From Stenogyne calaminthoides (Eukaryota > Streptophyta > Magnoliopsida > Lamiales > Lamiaceae), in NCBI GenBank assembly GCA_037126765.1, contig JBBCBC010000001.1, positions 37,990,804 through 38,054,803 on the forward strand: a stretch of 64,000 bases of DNA, in the 5' to 3' direction. The notes below the pieces were generated by a model. The model was not told the DNA's origin and did not search any database. It was given only the letters and a program-made list of their open reading frames with translations. The position numbers and the translations under genes are program-made. Of this stretch, positions 33,185 through 46,140 are shown piece by piece (the stretch's first letter is position 1; the number at the start of each line of letters is the position of its first letter).

Positions 33185-33790
33185 AATTTTGGAATTGAAA
33201 ATCGAATCCGAGTAAAGATTGCTCTATGCTGGTACTCTAATGTTGTATTACAAGTTGACGATGCTCCACTATTATGAGTTATCTGATCCTGCTTGGATCA
33301 TATTAATGGAATTTTTGTTCTGAAAGTTAATTGACATTTTTTTTAAATGAAGAACCATTTTCATGCTCATGCAATTCGTATGCATAATGTTTGGCTAATT
33401 AGTGAACCTTAATGGTTTTCTTTGAAAATATGACATGCAGATTTCAGTTCGACCCTATAGGCATAATGAATATGAAAGATTTATACCTGCTGCTTATCCA
33501 TATTATGGAGCATCGTTTTTCAATGGTATCTGCCTCTCTCAATATTAATATCTTTCTGCTCTTCTATTTCCAATAGATCATTTATGACTGCTTAAAGTAC
33601 ATGTTTTTTTTTTACCTTTTCATAGCTTTGAGTTTTTAGATGGATTTCAAGTCTGTTCTACTTTGAGATTATGTTGTTAATCAATTAGTAATTTTCAAAT
33701 TTACCTGACATGATCACTTGGACCTTGGCTAATATAACGTGGATGACGGGTTTCTTTATCTTTATTTTGGTCTATCTGTACACAAAGTAC
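33185..33790 (+). repeat. Segmental duplication, copy 1
   Basis: Contains 'ggaattgaaaatcgaatccg', 'tttggctaattagtgaacct' and 'tttatacctgctg', all also present in order at 35888-36450. Divergence is clearly visible, so the duplication is old. Confidence 0.75.
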
Positions 33791-35887
33791 CTGCAAGTTC
33801 TCTTGATGGTGAACTAAGTGCAGGTGATGGCGATGGAACTCAGTTTCATTGACGCGTTGTTACCTCCTGCAAATGAAAAATGCACGGACATCAAAGTATT
33901 TCAATCACGAGTAGATCAGTAGATTTAGAGGCTTCGATGGGGTTCCAATTGAAAGTGAAGTGGTAAACTTGCCTTCCTAACATGTCTTTATTCAAAACCA
34001 GATTTTTCTCTTTAAATTTACTCTCATTTGCATGGTATTGCCTTAATGGACTTGATGATAATTATGTCTCTATAGAAGAGTCAATATTTTATGTTTTAAT
34101 CCTCATATGCGATTTAGTATTGTGTCGCTTGATTCTCTTCAGTTCTTTATTCATAATCTGTTAATCTGTTTATGGCATCTTAGATTCTCAAAGTTGTGCC
34201 AGTCTCCGTAGTGTATTGTCGGCATTTGTTTTTCACACCCCCCTTTGGCTCACTCTTGATGATGCTTCGTCACAGATAACCTATAAATATTTTTTGCCTC
34301 TTCCACTTCTTTTTAGTAGTATTGTGTTTAATTCATGGTTTCCTACTCGGTGGTGAGAATCCAAGTTTATAATGTCTTTTCGTCATGACTGACATTTCAC
34401 CTTTGCACAAAGGTTTGTGTAAATTGGTGCTTATATTAATATAAAGTTTTTGGGAGAACAATACATGCAAATTCTGTCATTAGATGATTTTAACATGTTG
34501 CAAGCGACAGATACAATGATCTTATGGATGTTGGCATTTTTGTCCATTCAGAGGTAAAACTTTGAGGTTTGTTTGTAATTTTAAAAGTCCTCAAAATGTG
34601 TAATTACAATATTAATGTCTCAATTTTTATGTATGCTTGAGTATTATAACATGTTCTATATGGGAAGCAAGAACTACTTATTTATATTACAAATATTTGA
34701 ATAGATGCCAAATAACATAACATTTTTATCTATGGCGGCAAATTTATGGATTATTTAATTGTGTAATGTGTTTGTGCTGTATAACAAGGACTCTGTTAGT
34801 TATTTTCCACATTTTTCTGCGTAAATGTGGCCACATATGGAGTGAGAGAAGTGCAAGTAAATGGAAATCTTACACTTCTGAGTTTCTCGAGTTTGATCAG
34901 TTCATTGTGAGCCCTATGTACACTAATGATATCTTTGATTGAATTCTTTGAGCATCCAAGAATGGAACTGAAAAATATAGTTAATCCTTTTGAATGTTAT
35001 ACGTATAGGTTGCATAAGCTTATTGGTGGAGAATTTTCTCAGAGAACAACTTTGCAAAAAACAAAACAAAAACTATTTCCTATTAACTATTTTCGTATGT
35101 TATGTTATCCTTAATGTCAATTGCTTTCTTTTTTGTTTTTAAATTTTGTCAATTATATTTTCAAGTGGTTTGAGTAGTACATAATTATAGAAGAATTTTT
35201 AATCTCTCAAATGAATAAGTATAACGATTAGCTACTTCATAATTTAAGAATTTGATGGTGCATGTAAGTTCTATATTTAAGTTTTAATATGTAAGATATA
35301 TATTTAACATCACACTGACTCCATCACTGAATAAATCCATCCCTATCATAAGACATGAAACTCAAATATGAGGGCTATTACTATTTACTATTTAACAAGG
35401 CTGGTTATATAACTTTACTGCACGTTTTTCATTAATTATTGTATTGATGCTCCTTAGCAATGGCGTCTGATCTGCTTGGTGCAACTAAAAGAAAGAGGAA
35501 AAAGATTCTTGGTGAAAGAGAACAAGATACCTGTTTTCTACTCTATAACATTGGACCTTTGACCGGTAAAATAAATTGCACTATAATTGCACAACTTTTT
35601 TGAGATGGTCATGTTTTCCAAGCTTGTCATTGTAGGACATCATAAAGTTGGTGACAAATGAACCCTTAGTGCACAAAATCAAAGATGAACTGGTAATTTT
35701 CTGTTCGCGAATTGGTTACTGCATACAGGGAAAAAATAAATTGAAATAACTATATTAGATTTTTGAATAAGATTTAATTTTGTTGAAGGACTATTCTGTT
35801 GAAGTCTATGAGTTGTCTGTACGAGTTGGGAACCATATGTGGCTGATGATCTGTAAATTTAGTTTTACATGATGAGCATGTTTCAGT

Positions 35888-36450
35888 AGTTTGGGAATTG
35901 AAAATTGAATCCGAGTGAAGATTGCTCTCTGGTTGTACTCTATTGTTGCATTACAAGTTGATGATGTTTTACTATTACAAGTTATAATGTAATTTTTGTT
36001 CTGAAAGTTAACTGACACTTTTTTAAAAGAAGAATCACTTTTACAGTTCTTACACAATTCTATATGCATATATAATGTCTGACTAATTAGTGAGAACCTT
36101 AGTGGTTCTCTGAAAATATGACTTGCAGATTCCAGTACGACCCTATATGCAAAATAAATATGAAATATTTATACCTGCTGGTATCTTCCTATCTTAATAT
36201 TAATATTTATCTGCTCTTCTATATCCAAGATCTTTATAAATGCTATAAGTACATGTTTTTACCTTTTCAAAGTTTTGAGTTTTCAATTGGATTTCAGGTC
36301 TGTCCTACTTTGAGTTTATGTTTTTAATCAAGTAGTAATTCTCAAGTTACCTGACATGATCACTTGGACCTTGATTAATACTATAACGCAGATGACGAGT
36401 TTCTTTATCTTCACCTTGGCATACTTTACACAAAGTAGCTGCAAAAACTC
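35888..36450 (+). repeat. Segmental duplication, copy 2
   Basis: Counterpart of 33185-33790. It keeps the exon-like island 'cag|attccagtacgacc' up to 'tttatacctgctg|gtatc'. Confidence 0.75.
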
Positions 36451-37458
36451 TTGATGGTGAATTAAATGTTGCACATTTTGAAGCCTAAATTTGGAGTTGA
36501 TATGAGTTGTAGAACTGGTTGATGAGTTTTAAGGTATTTGTATGTCAACACATTCTAAGAAAAGGTAACCTAACACTGTTGAGAGTTGAGACGAGTCTTT
36601 TTTTTTTTTCAGTGAATTATCAAGTTTAGACTTGCTTCAAAATATTGATAAATTGAGGAAGAAACAAGTTGTTTTTAAATTTTATTTTTTTAGGATTAGT
36701 GCAAGATGTGGCATTAGAAAAACTGTTATATGTACCTTGATGTGCTTCGCGATTAAGCAAGGGTAATTCATCATGAACATTTAGACGTCACTTTTCATTG
36801 GATTTTAGAAATAAGCTTGTGTGTGTATGTGTGAGAGTGCATGTGTGTGGGTTTTTCTTGCCAATGCTTTTCGTTGGATTTTACATAAAGCTTGAAGACT
36901 ATTGATGATAACAAATTGTTTGAAGTGTGAATAATTATAAAATAAAAATTTGTTAGAAACAAGTAATATATTATAATTATCACCAATGAATATTTAGTTT
37001 GTGTGATTAGTGTAGGTCGTCTCTTCCTAAGCGGAATTGATGAGGGGTGATTGATTGCATTGGTGATTGGTATATTTGGAGTTTAAAATAATTGATCATT
37101 GGTGATTGGTAATACTATGGAGTTTTTAATAATCACAACTACTATGAAGAAAAGTGGTCAGTAATTTTTCAATTTTTTTTATTTTTTAAGAAAGAGGTAA
37201 GAAACTTCCACCATAACCTACTACTACTCTACATTTTATTCTCTCAATACACTCACATCATCTACTTTTTATTCTCTCAATACACTCAAAATAATATAAT
37301 AATATCACATCAATCATCTTTTTCACCATCATACCCTATAAAATCCTATAACAAACATACATCTTAACTAGTCATCAAGATTTTAAAATACTAGAATTTC
37401 AAAGTCCTGATTTCCCACGTCCACTATAACCCCGAAACGAACATACCCTAAAAACCCC

Positions 37459-37675
37459 CCAAGGGGTGGCCTAGTGGTTGTAGGCTTGAAACTTAGGAGT
37501 ATGCTCATCTCTAGGTCTCAAGTTCGAACCCTCTCAAGTGCGATCAACTCTTGAGATGGGTCAGTCCATACAGAGCTTAGCTCTGGCTTAAAGTGGGGCC
37601 CCCGCTAGTGGATGGTGAGTTCTGGTCCCCTGGATTAGTCGGCCCTAGAGCCGGATACCAAGTTATTAAAAAAAA
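37459..37675 (+). mobile_element. tRNA-derived SINE
   Basis: About 215 bp, with a pol III A-box-like 'gtggcctagtggttg' (37466) and a B box 'agttcgaaccc' (37520), a tRNA-unrelated body and a terminal A-run after 'accaagttatt'. This is the standard plan of plant SINEs. No clear target duplication was found. Confidence 0.8.
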
Positions 37676-37683
37676 GGTTCATA

Positions 37684-37830
37684 ATGTTTAAAATACGATC
37701 AATTATTGAGAAGAATCAATTCATACAAAGCTTTGCCCTGACTTGGACTGGGGTTCCCGCTGATGGACGAGTTTTAGTCCCCCAAATTAAACAGTTCTTG
37801 AGCCAGATATCGAGTTATCAAAAAAAATAA
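37684..37830 (+). mobile_element. 5'-truncated copy of the same SINE
   Basis: The body ('tacgatcaattattgagaag', 'tggggttcccgctgatgga') and end ('atatcgagttatcaaaaaaa') match the SINE immediately upstream. The pol III boxes are missing. Confidence 0.7.
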
Positions 37831-37852
37831 TATCATAATAAAATAAATAATA

Positions 37853-38126
37853 CTCACTATGTCCCAATCTTAAGAGAACTCTTTCCATTTTTTATTTTTT
37901 TTTGTTTCAATCTTAAGAGAACATTTCCTAAAATGGACATACTCACTTTATCACTTATCACATAAAATACTAATAAACAACTCTTTCTACCTCCAACTAT
38001 CCATCACTTTATCACATAAAATACTAATAAACAACTATTTTTACCCCCAACACTTTATCACTTTATCACTATTTCACTAAATTCTTATGAACAGTAAAAC
38101 TTCTCTTAAAATTGGAACGGGGTAAG
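37853..38126. mobile_element. Stowaway-like MITE
   Basis: The ends 'ctcactatgtcccaatctta' and (reverse) 'cttaccccgttccaatttta' are inverted repeats, flanked by TA (37851-37852, 38127-38128). This is the Tc1/mariner-derived 'CTCCCTCCGTCCC' type. Confidence 0.7.
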
Positions 38127-38564
38127 TATTATTTAAAAAATACGCACAAAATGCAAAACAATTGCACAATAAATTAATTTATATAAGACCTTGCAAGGAT
38201 CGATCCAAAATTAAATTGTATGTGTATGATATTAAATTAACTTGAATCTTTCCAAAAATGTTGTGTTTTGTTTAAAATTTTAGGTTCATGTCACCCCTTA
38301 TATTTTTGAGATTTGTATCATCATCGATGACATAATTTACCCTTTGGTAGGGACACTCATCACCTGTTGTCAAAAATAATTATCTCCCTCCTATCTCTAA
38401 ACAATTTGCTTTAAAGTTAAGTTCTCTTCCACCATCTCATTTCCACTGCCTTATCGGTTGCAGTGGTGGCGTCTGGGCTCCTCCGCAGGCCCATCTCCCA
38501 CCAGGTACATCCACGAAGGTTTCCTCCTCTCTCTCCCGTAGTCGGCTCCTACACAAGTTTTGAT

Positions 38565-39912
38565 TGTTAGGATTATACGTGAAAGTATGCTTTTATTTTG
38601 TATAACAGATTGAATTTATCACTTATTTAATGAGAATAATATTTTATCATTGTTGCTTTAAATATGAATTAATATTATTTATTTATTGCAAACCGTTCAA
38701 TATTAGTACATATTGCATTGTAGTTAATATGGTGATACCCGATCACAGAAGATCACACATTAACAGTTCCTAGTAAATAAATACATCTTCACAACCTAGA
38801 TGGAATTGAACACTTCATTGGTAGAAGTTAATGTGTAAATCTCAGATTGATTTGTCTTGACCAAGAGATTATACTAGTGCATTGTGATGCGCAAAAGCGG
38901 ACCTACAGAGAGGATAAATTCTTCCGTACTGACTTACAGAATGAAGAATTAGACATCAATGGTTGTTGATTTCTTAATCTCTGTCCCTTAAATAGGATGT
39001 GTGTGATTAATATTTATTGCTTTGATCTATATTGGATTTAGAATCAGAAAGCTATACTTTATATTTTGGGCAATATTAGTAATTACATGACAATTGCTAA
39101 GATTTAATACAGAGAAACGTGTACAAGAAAAGTCTTGTTTGATTTGTCCTCTTGGTGGGTTCATAAGTTTTATCATATCAAATCATGCATGTGGATTAAG
39201 TTTCGGTATGGATAATGATATGGAGTTGTATTTACTCCAAAGAATAAGATATTAATTAATATGAAGCTTTTCAGTGGCTTAATTAATTAATGGACAAAAT
39301 AATCTTAAACAAGGTAAATAATAATCGGGAGCCATATTATCGTAATATGGGTTAAGATGGATAGTACAATATTAATTTTATAGTGAAGTAAATTATAATA
39401 TTAATGGGCTGAATAATATTGTGGCTCAATATTGTAATTCAGAGTCCATTGGGAGGTTCAATCTTAAATCTCCTAAAGGTCCCTCAAGTAGCCCAACATA
39501 AGTCCATAATGAAAAGGAAAAGAAAAATATTATTGCCTAATTTTTCTATAAATTTCAAAATATTCAAGAAAAATAAATAAAAGATTTTCTTGGAAAGATT
39601 TTATGAAAGATAAGTATTCTTAGAATACAAGTTTATCTCATAAATTCAAGAATCTTTGACTTTGACATTTTTGGGGAAATTTTCGAAAATATGAGGAAGA
39701 AAATAAAGGAAATTTTTTGTGGGAAGATATTTATGAAAAATAGAATATATGAGATATATTTAAGATTGTATCTTGGGGAAGATACAAAGAAATTTTCATA
39801 TCCCACAAATCCCTATTTTTTTCGTCCCCCTCATCGTTATAAATAGGGGATGAATTTTTCATCTCCAATACAATTTCAATCTTGGAAAAATTAGAAATCC
39901 ACAAAGGTGGTG

Positions 39913-39960
<48 letters not shown>

Positions 39961-40261
39961 CTTTGTTTAAATTATTCGTGCGTATCATCCACCGAATAAC
40001 GAGCAAGGGCTTGGGATATACCTGAGAAGGCATTTGGGTTGATCCATCATCTCAACGGCTGTACTCTTCAAGAGGTATGTTTCGATTAAAACTCCTAGAT
40101 TCTGCATGTGTAGGATTTTACGTGAAATTATTTGTACGCATGCATGTTGTTGGTAATTGTTATTTGAATTAATAGGATTAATTCATACTAGTAATAATTG
40201 TTTATTTAAATTTGTATTTAAATTGCACCTCTAATAGATCCAGGCAAAACGTTCCCCAACA
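38565..40261 (+). mobile_element. Solo LTR, copia family B (third)
   Basis: The 1697-bp LTR runs from TGTTAGGATTATACGTG to ..CCCCAACA, with flanks TTGAT (38560-38564) and TTGAC (40262-40266), a duplication with one mismatch. TATA-like 'tataaataggggatga' is near 39838. A (TA)n run sits at 39915-39958. The frames that read through the TA run are artefacts. Confidence 0.88.
39915..39958. repeat. (TA)n microsatellite
   Basis: About 22 perfect TA units inside the family B solo LTR. The other family B LTRs lack it here. Confidence 0.95.
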
Positions 40262-41143
40262 TTGACTCCACATCGTTTTTATTGCCGCTACACTCCGTTT
40301 TATGGTAATTTATTAAGCTTTGTTTCTTGGATCTACGAGCCGACCTTCCCCACCGGCGCCACGGTGGCAGGTTGGTAGGTCAATCTGTTGGACCCTTTAT
40401 TTTTCTACTTTGTAGATTTAGTTTGTTTGTTGTTTTAGTTTGTTAGTTTTCCCCCTTCTCTAGCTTTTTAGATGTGAGTTGTTCGCACTTTGTGCTGGTT
40501 CTTTCTCGTGTAGGTTTTCCTTTGTGGTTTCTGTTTTTAGTTCGGAGCAGATTGGTATTTGATTACTGGTTTGCGTATGGATGAGTCCAGTCTTATTCTG
40601 TGTTGTGCAAGTAGTCACGGGCAGGATGGTTTTGAAATCTATGTTGTATTAGTTGATTTTTTTTCTTTTTCTATACTTGCACATTTATTTGGATTCAATT
40701 AGTTCTTTTGATTAGCGGTGTTAGCGTGTTGTTGCTATGTACTCCTATTTCTTACTCAATAAAATTAACTCCTCTGGTAAAAAAAATAAAAAATTACTCT
40801 TAATTTTGGTATCGATGGTCGTCTGCTAAGATTTTAAGTTGATCATTATTTGTTTCCAATTTATTAAGTTTATATAAGTAGAAAGCCTAAAATTTTAACT
40901 TATGGTTATCCACAGAGCTCAAAAGTTAAAATTCTAACTACTCACGACAAAAACTATTTGTTTTAGGACGTTCCTATAAAATATTTCATCGTAAAATATT
41001 AGTTCAAATGCGAGGGATTCGAAAATTCACGGATTCTGCGTGGGTTGAATCGGGTAAATTGAGTTTACCCTAAAAGTTCGTGCAAATGCAAAATAGAAAA
41101 ACTCGCTCCCAGTCCGTGTTATTATAAAACAAGTATGAATTAT

Positions 41144-41540
41144 TGTTAGGGCAATTATGTGCTACGTGATTAATGTGACACAAATATTGCTCATTCTGAG
41201 ATGATGACACGTGTACAAATATCACAAGATTATGCCACTTGGATAAATTCGCTGAGGAACTCTCCTGGGACTGGAGCCTCAGGAGGGCCATAAGCAGCCT
41301 ATGATCTCGTAAGAGGGAATGAGGTTTGACTGAGTAATGAATATTATTTGACAGAGACTTAGGTGAACTAAGCAATTGAATTAAGACACATAGGAATTGT
41401 GGTAGAGTCTTCCCCGATTTAAGGGAAGAATATTCTCTTTACTTATGAAGAATCCCCGATATTGTTGAGGGAAATAGGGGATGCTTACGTGGAGGCAAAG
41501 GAAAAGGAGTTGAGAGCGACTAGGAAACGAGTGAACTTGG
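41144..41540 (+). mobile_element. Left part of an older LTR (gypsy-like) split by the copia
   Basis: Starts TGTTAGGGCAATTATG. It continues at 50824-51330 on the other side of the copia insertion. The right part has 'cttgagcgtcggagtggcag', a motif common in plant gypsy LTRs, and a promoter-like region at 51000. The 3' edge could not be fixed. Confidence 0.5.
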
Positions 41541-43381
41541 TGTTGGGGAGTTATTTGTCCGGATCTATTCGGGATGAATATTTAAATACAAATTTAATTC
41601 TAACATTATTACTAGCATGAATTAATCCTATATTAATTCAAATAATAATTCAACAACAAAACATGCATATAAACAGTTCACATAAATCCTACACATGCGA
41701 ATTGCTACGGGTTTACGTGAACTAACCTGTTTGGAATGGCAATGGACTCGGTTGATAAGAACACACCAAAAGCCTTCCCAAGTATTCCCTAGCCCTTGCT
41801 CGTCAATCCGGTGGAAGGAAACTCGCGAACAATTAACAAAAGGGAAAATAAATTATTTGTTGCACCACCTTTGTGGATTTCTAATTTTTTCCAACACATG
41901 GAATTGCACTTGTGGATGAAATACTCATCCCCTATTTATAGAGGGAGTGTTGGTCGAATTTTAGGTGGAAAAATAAGATGGGAAAATCTTTTCTTGATCT
42001 CCAAGAAATCTTGAATATATCCAATATATTCTTTTCTCCATATTTAAAATATTCCACAAAATTACAACTCCTCTTTGTTATGGAAATTTCGAAATTAATA
42101 AGGAGTGGAATCTAAGATTTGGATCTTCTTGAATTTATGAGATGTTCTTGTATTCCAAGAATACATATCTTGCATACTATATTTCCAAGAAAATCAAGAA
42201 AATCTTTCCTCTCCTTATTTATTCAAAGTTTTCGAAAATTTCTTAATAAATAGCCAAGTGGGAGATTTCTTGAATTTAATGAGATAATCTTGTATTCCAA
42301 GAATACTTATCTACATTCCATAACAAAATTCAAAGAAAATCTTTCTCCCTCTTTTATTTATTATTTTCGAAAATTTAGGAAAAATAGGCAACAAAATTTA
42401 TTTTATTTTTAAACATCTTTTTCAGTTATTGGACTTTATGTTTGGGCTACTTGAGGGGCCTTTAGGAGAATTAAGATTGGATCTTCCAATGGATCTTGAA
42501 TTATCAATATTGAGCCACAATATTATTCAAGCCCATAAATATTAATTAATCTCACTACATAATTAATATTGCACTATCCATCTTAACCCATATTACTGTT
42601 AATACGGCTCCCGGTTATTATTTCCCGTGTTTAAGATTATCTAGCCCATTAATTAATTCAAGCCACTGAAATAGCTTTCCATTAATTAATATCTTTTGTC
42701 CTTGGTTAAGGAACGGTTCAACATTATTATCCATACCGGAAACTAGTTCCGCTTGCAAGATTTGGTATGATAAATCTTATGAACATCCCAAGAGGGCAAA
42801 TCGAACAAGTGTACTTGCACACGATTCTTCGTATTAAATCTTAGAAATCGCATGTGACCAATAATATTGCCCAAGATATAAAGTATTGAATCTCGTTGAT
42901 TCTCTACCCGTAATAAGTCAAAGCAATAATTACTAACCACACGCGATCCTATTTAAGGGACGAAGATTAAGAAATAACGAACCACTTAAGGTATAATTCT
43001 TCCTAGTTCAGTGCTGAAGAATTTGTCCTCCTGTAGGTCCTATTCAGTGCATCAGTCATGCACTAGTGTAATCTCTTGGTCAAGACAAGTCAATTTGAGT
43101 CTTACACTTCAACCTTTCACGATGGATTGTTCATTTCCATCTAGGTCGTGAATGGTGTACTTTTGGTTACAAGGAACTGTTAATTTAATCTTCTGTGATC
43201 TGGTATCACTAAATTAACTACAATGTAACACGTACTATTTATTGAACAGTTATGCAGTAAATATATGTAACATTCAATGATATTTAAAGCATCAGTGATA
43301 AATAATTTATTTCAGTAAATAAGACAGAAATTCAGTTTGGTTATACAAAGTAAAAGCATACTTTCCAGTATAACCCCAACA
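41541..43381 (-). repeat. 3' LTR of the complete copia
   Basis: 1841 bp. On the plus strand it reads TGTTGGGGAGTTATT ... ACCCCAACA. It is highly similar to the other LTR at 48966-50818, with clustered differences near 50760-50810 and 50460-50520. TATA-like motif near 41931-41940. Confidence 0.9.
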
Positions 43382-43396
43382 ATCTCCCACTTACAC
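43382..43396 (-). other. Polypurine tract
   Basis: Minus strand 'gtaagtgggagat' immediately before the 3' LTR, the plus-strand DNA primer site of copia elements. Confidence 0.75.
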
Positions 43397-43627
43397 TCAA
43401 AGTCTGCTTTTAAGTATACTACAACATGTCTCGTGTAGTTCCTAATACGTGACATCTAATGTCACCTACACGAACCTAATAATTTCTCCCACTTATACTC
43501 AAAGCAGATTGGCAACGGTCTTGACACTCATTCCTTCCACATGTCTCTCGAATGTATTCTGAGGCAGACCCTTTGTGAATGGATCTGCTAGGCTGTCTTC
43601 TGACGTGATCTTTGCCACCTCTATATC

Positions 43628-44104
43628 TCATCTCTTAACGATTTCTCGTATAAGATGGTATTTCCTTTCAATGTGTTTGTTGGCCTTGTGGGCTCTTGGT
43701 TCCTTTGAATTTGCAACTGCTCCGACATTATCACAATAAATAGTGATTGTGCTGGGCAAATTCGAAACTACATTCAAGTCCACTAGGAAGTTCTTGAGCC
43801 AAACCGTTTCTTTCGTTGTCTCGCAAACAGCTACATATTCGGCTTCCACGGTAGAATCTACGATGCATTTCTGCTTAACGCTTCTCCATGTCATGGCTCC
43901 TCCCCCCATGCAAAACACACTACCGGAGGTAGATTTTCTGGAATCTAAGTCTGATTGGAAATCCGAGTCTGTGTAGCCGATGGGGATTAGACTATCTGAC
44001 TGATAAACTAACATCCTTTCTCGAGTTATTTTCAGATACTTCAGAATGTTTTTAACTGCCGTCCAATGTTCTTTCCCCGAGTTACTTTGATATCTTGCCA
44101 CCAT
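43628..44104 (-). pseudogene. pol: copia RNase H domain
   Basis: A 158-codon frame. Visible features: 'GYTDSDFQSDLDSRKSTSGS' (first catalytic Asp area), 'DSTVEAEYVAVCE' (Glu), 'IYCDNVGAVANS' (Asp) and 'KHIERKYHLIREIV' (late His). This is the best preserved part of pol. It lacks a start of its own because it belongs to the polyprotein. A frame break separates it from the RT upstream. Confidence 0.9.
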
Positions 44105-44217
44105 GACAACGACAAAAGCGGATATCCCGGTCTCGTCTGCACGATTGCATACATAAGGCTTCCGACAAATAAAGCATAAGGAATGTCTTTCATGTCATCT
44201 ATCTCTCCTTTTGTGTC

Positions 44218-45015
44218 TTAGGGCACATTTCCTTGATAGATGGATTCCATGTCCGAAAGGCAAGCCTTTCTTGAATCTGCATCTTTCAATCGCTTCAAGA
44301 CAGTGTCTATGTATGAAGCTTCAGATAAGCCTATCATCATTTTCTTGCGATCTCGAGTAATCTTGATCCCAAGGATGTGCCCAACTTCTCCTAAGTCCTT
44401 CATATCAAACTGTTTTGAAAGCCATGCCCTTACGTCTGACAACACCTTTACATCGTTCCCGATGAGCAGAATGTCATCTACGTATAGTACTAAGAATACC
44501 AATGCAGTTCCGACACGCTTTTTGTACACACAACTTTCGAACTCGTTTTGATCAAACCCATAAGACTTTATTACTTGATCAAAACATTGGTTACAAGCTC
44601 TGGATGCTTGTTTGAGTCCGTAAATGGACTTCTTGAGCTTACAAACTAGGTGTTATTGGCCTTTTTCAATGAAGCCTTGGGGTTGTTGCATATAGATTTC
44701 TTCATCAAGACTTCCGTTAAGGAAAGCCTCCTTGACATCCATTTGCCAGATTTCAAAGTCGAGATCTTGAAGAATCGACAAGAGAATTCGATGGACTTGA
44801 GCATTGCTTCTGGTGAAAAAAGTTTCCTCATAGTCGATCCCTTCTTTCTGAGTATAACCTTTCGCCACAAGCCTTGCCTTGAAGGTTTCCACCTTCCCGT
44901 CCGGTCCTCTTTTTCTCTTGTTCACCCACTTGCAACCAATAGGTTTGACCCCATTAAGTGGTTCGACTAGCTCCCATACTCTGTTATGATCCATAGAACC
45001 CATTTCGACTTTCAT
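44218..45015 (-). pseudogene. pol: copia reverse transcriptase domain
   Basis: Two frames. 45015-44653 has 'GCKWVNKRKRGPDGKVETF' , 'KARLVAKGYTQKEGIDYEET' and 'QMDVKEAFLNGSLDEEIYMQ'. 44529-44218 has the catalytic 'LYVDDILLIGND' and 'KDLGEVGHILGIKI'. They are separated by an intervening frameshift or stop. The motifs are the standard plant copia RT set. Confidence 0.92.
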
Positions 45016-45399
45016 TGCTGTTTGCCAAGAAACCGCATCCTTGTCTTGGATTGCCTCGTCATATGTCCATGGGTCCGATTAAATCTTGTCCGAATCAAGT
45101 CCGAGGACTCTCCTATCCCCATGAATCTCTCGGTCGTCTCACAACCCTCCCACTTCTGACAGATTCCGTTGTGTAAGTGTGTCATTTGGTATGTCATCTT
45201 GTACGATTAAGACCGAGGTTAGCCCCTTAGCTCATTTAAGGTAATCTCACTTCGGGTTTTTTTTACGTTTATATAGTCTTCTTCCAAAAATCTAAAGTGG
45301 GTGCTTATGACCACCTTTTTGATCTTCGGGACCATAAAACATACACCCTTTTGTTCCCCGGGTATCCTATAAACAACCTTAATTACGATCGAGGATCCA

Positions 45400-46140
45400 A
45401 TTTTTTCCCTATTCCTTGTCCAACACGTGGTAGGACACACCCCAAATTCTCATGTGTCTCAAACTGGGCTTGCGCCCGGTCCATAATTCTTTGGGAGTTT
45501 TGGGAACCGATTTGGATGGCACCAAGTTCAGAATGTAGGCCGTTGTTTCCAAGGCATGACCCCAGAACGACTTGGGTAGATCCGCATAACTCATCATTGA
45601 TCTAACCATTTCTAAAAGAGTTCGTTTTTTCGCTCTGCAACCCCGCTTTTGTTGAGGGTTCCGGTGCGATTAGTTGATACAATCCTTTATCGACAAGTGG
45701 TTCAAAAACTCATCGCTGAGGTACTCGCCTCCACGATCGGATCGTAGAGACTTGATACGTTTTTCCCTATGATTCTCTGCTTGAGCCTTAAATTCTTTGA
45801 ATTTCTCAAAGGTCTCGATTTATGCTTCATAAGGAAAATATAGTCGTATTCCTTGAGTAAATATCAATAAAAGTGACGAAATACTCATAACCTCCTCTTG
45901 CTTTGATTGACATTGGACCACATACGTCTGTGTGAACGATTTCTAACACTTCTTTGGCTCTATTCCCTTGGCTCCGAATGCCCTCTTGGTCATTTTACCC
46001 TCCAAACATGATTCGCGAGGTTGGGATTGGTTCAACTTGGAGAGACTCCAAGGAACCGCTTTTCCACCAACCTTTGATCCTCCTCGATTAATATGTCCCA
46101 ATCTTAGATGCCATAGAAGTGTCTCGCTCACGTTTGATGA
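45400..46140 (-). pseudogene. pol: copia GAG-pre-integrase and integrase, many frameshifts
   Basis: 46131-45943 carries 'LLWHLRLGHINRGG' and a Cys ending 'ESCLEGKMTKRAF' (HHCC zinc-binding region). Between 45940 and 45610 integrase homology survives only as broken pieces around a 'FIDIYSR'-like and a 'SDRGGEY'-like segment. 45609-45409 has 'DLPKSFWGHALETTAYILNL' and 'ELWTGRKPSLRHMRIWG'. Single-base losses break the frame repeatedly. Confidence 0.85.

Larger units (their letters stand above)
31300..36730 (+). other. Unidentified gene-like, partly duplicated segment
   Basis: The start (31320-31480) has G-box-like 'cacgtgtc' motifs and leads into a GC-richer, leader-like stretch (31490-31870). 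Later, exon-like islands have plausible splice sites: 'gacatgcag|att' to 'caatg|gtatct' (33440-33525, readable as ISVRPYRHNEYERFIPAAYP), 'gtgcag|gtgatggcgatgg' (33824 on) and an ATG at 35460 (MASDLLGATKRKRKK...). None was recognised, and the frames break quickly. The 33185-33790 part is repeated, diverged, at 35888-36450. It may be a dead gene or the cargo of a large Helitron. I cannot tell which. Confidence 0.35.
38440..40800 (+). mobile_element. Possible LINE-like retroposed sequence with A-tail
   Basis: GC-richer sequence at 38440-38564 continues beyond the solo LTR at 40262-40800. It ends 'cttactcaataaaattaact' plus 'ctggtaaaaaaaataaaaaa', a typical tail of plant LINE copies. No RT frame is seen. 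The assignment rests on the tail and the composition. Confidence 0.35.

Noticed and set aside
33830..33930. Replication protein A-like exon (Helitron cargo)
   Set aside because: Only a vague resemblance over about 30 residues before stops. Not enough to name.
37459..37540. tRNA gene
   Set aside because: A and B boxes are present, but no cloverleaf can be drawn, and the sequence continues into a SINE body with an A-tail.
39731..40033. 100-codon frame containing an Ile-Tyr repeat
   Set aside because: It is a (TA)n microsatellite within a solo LTR.
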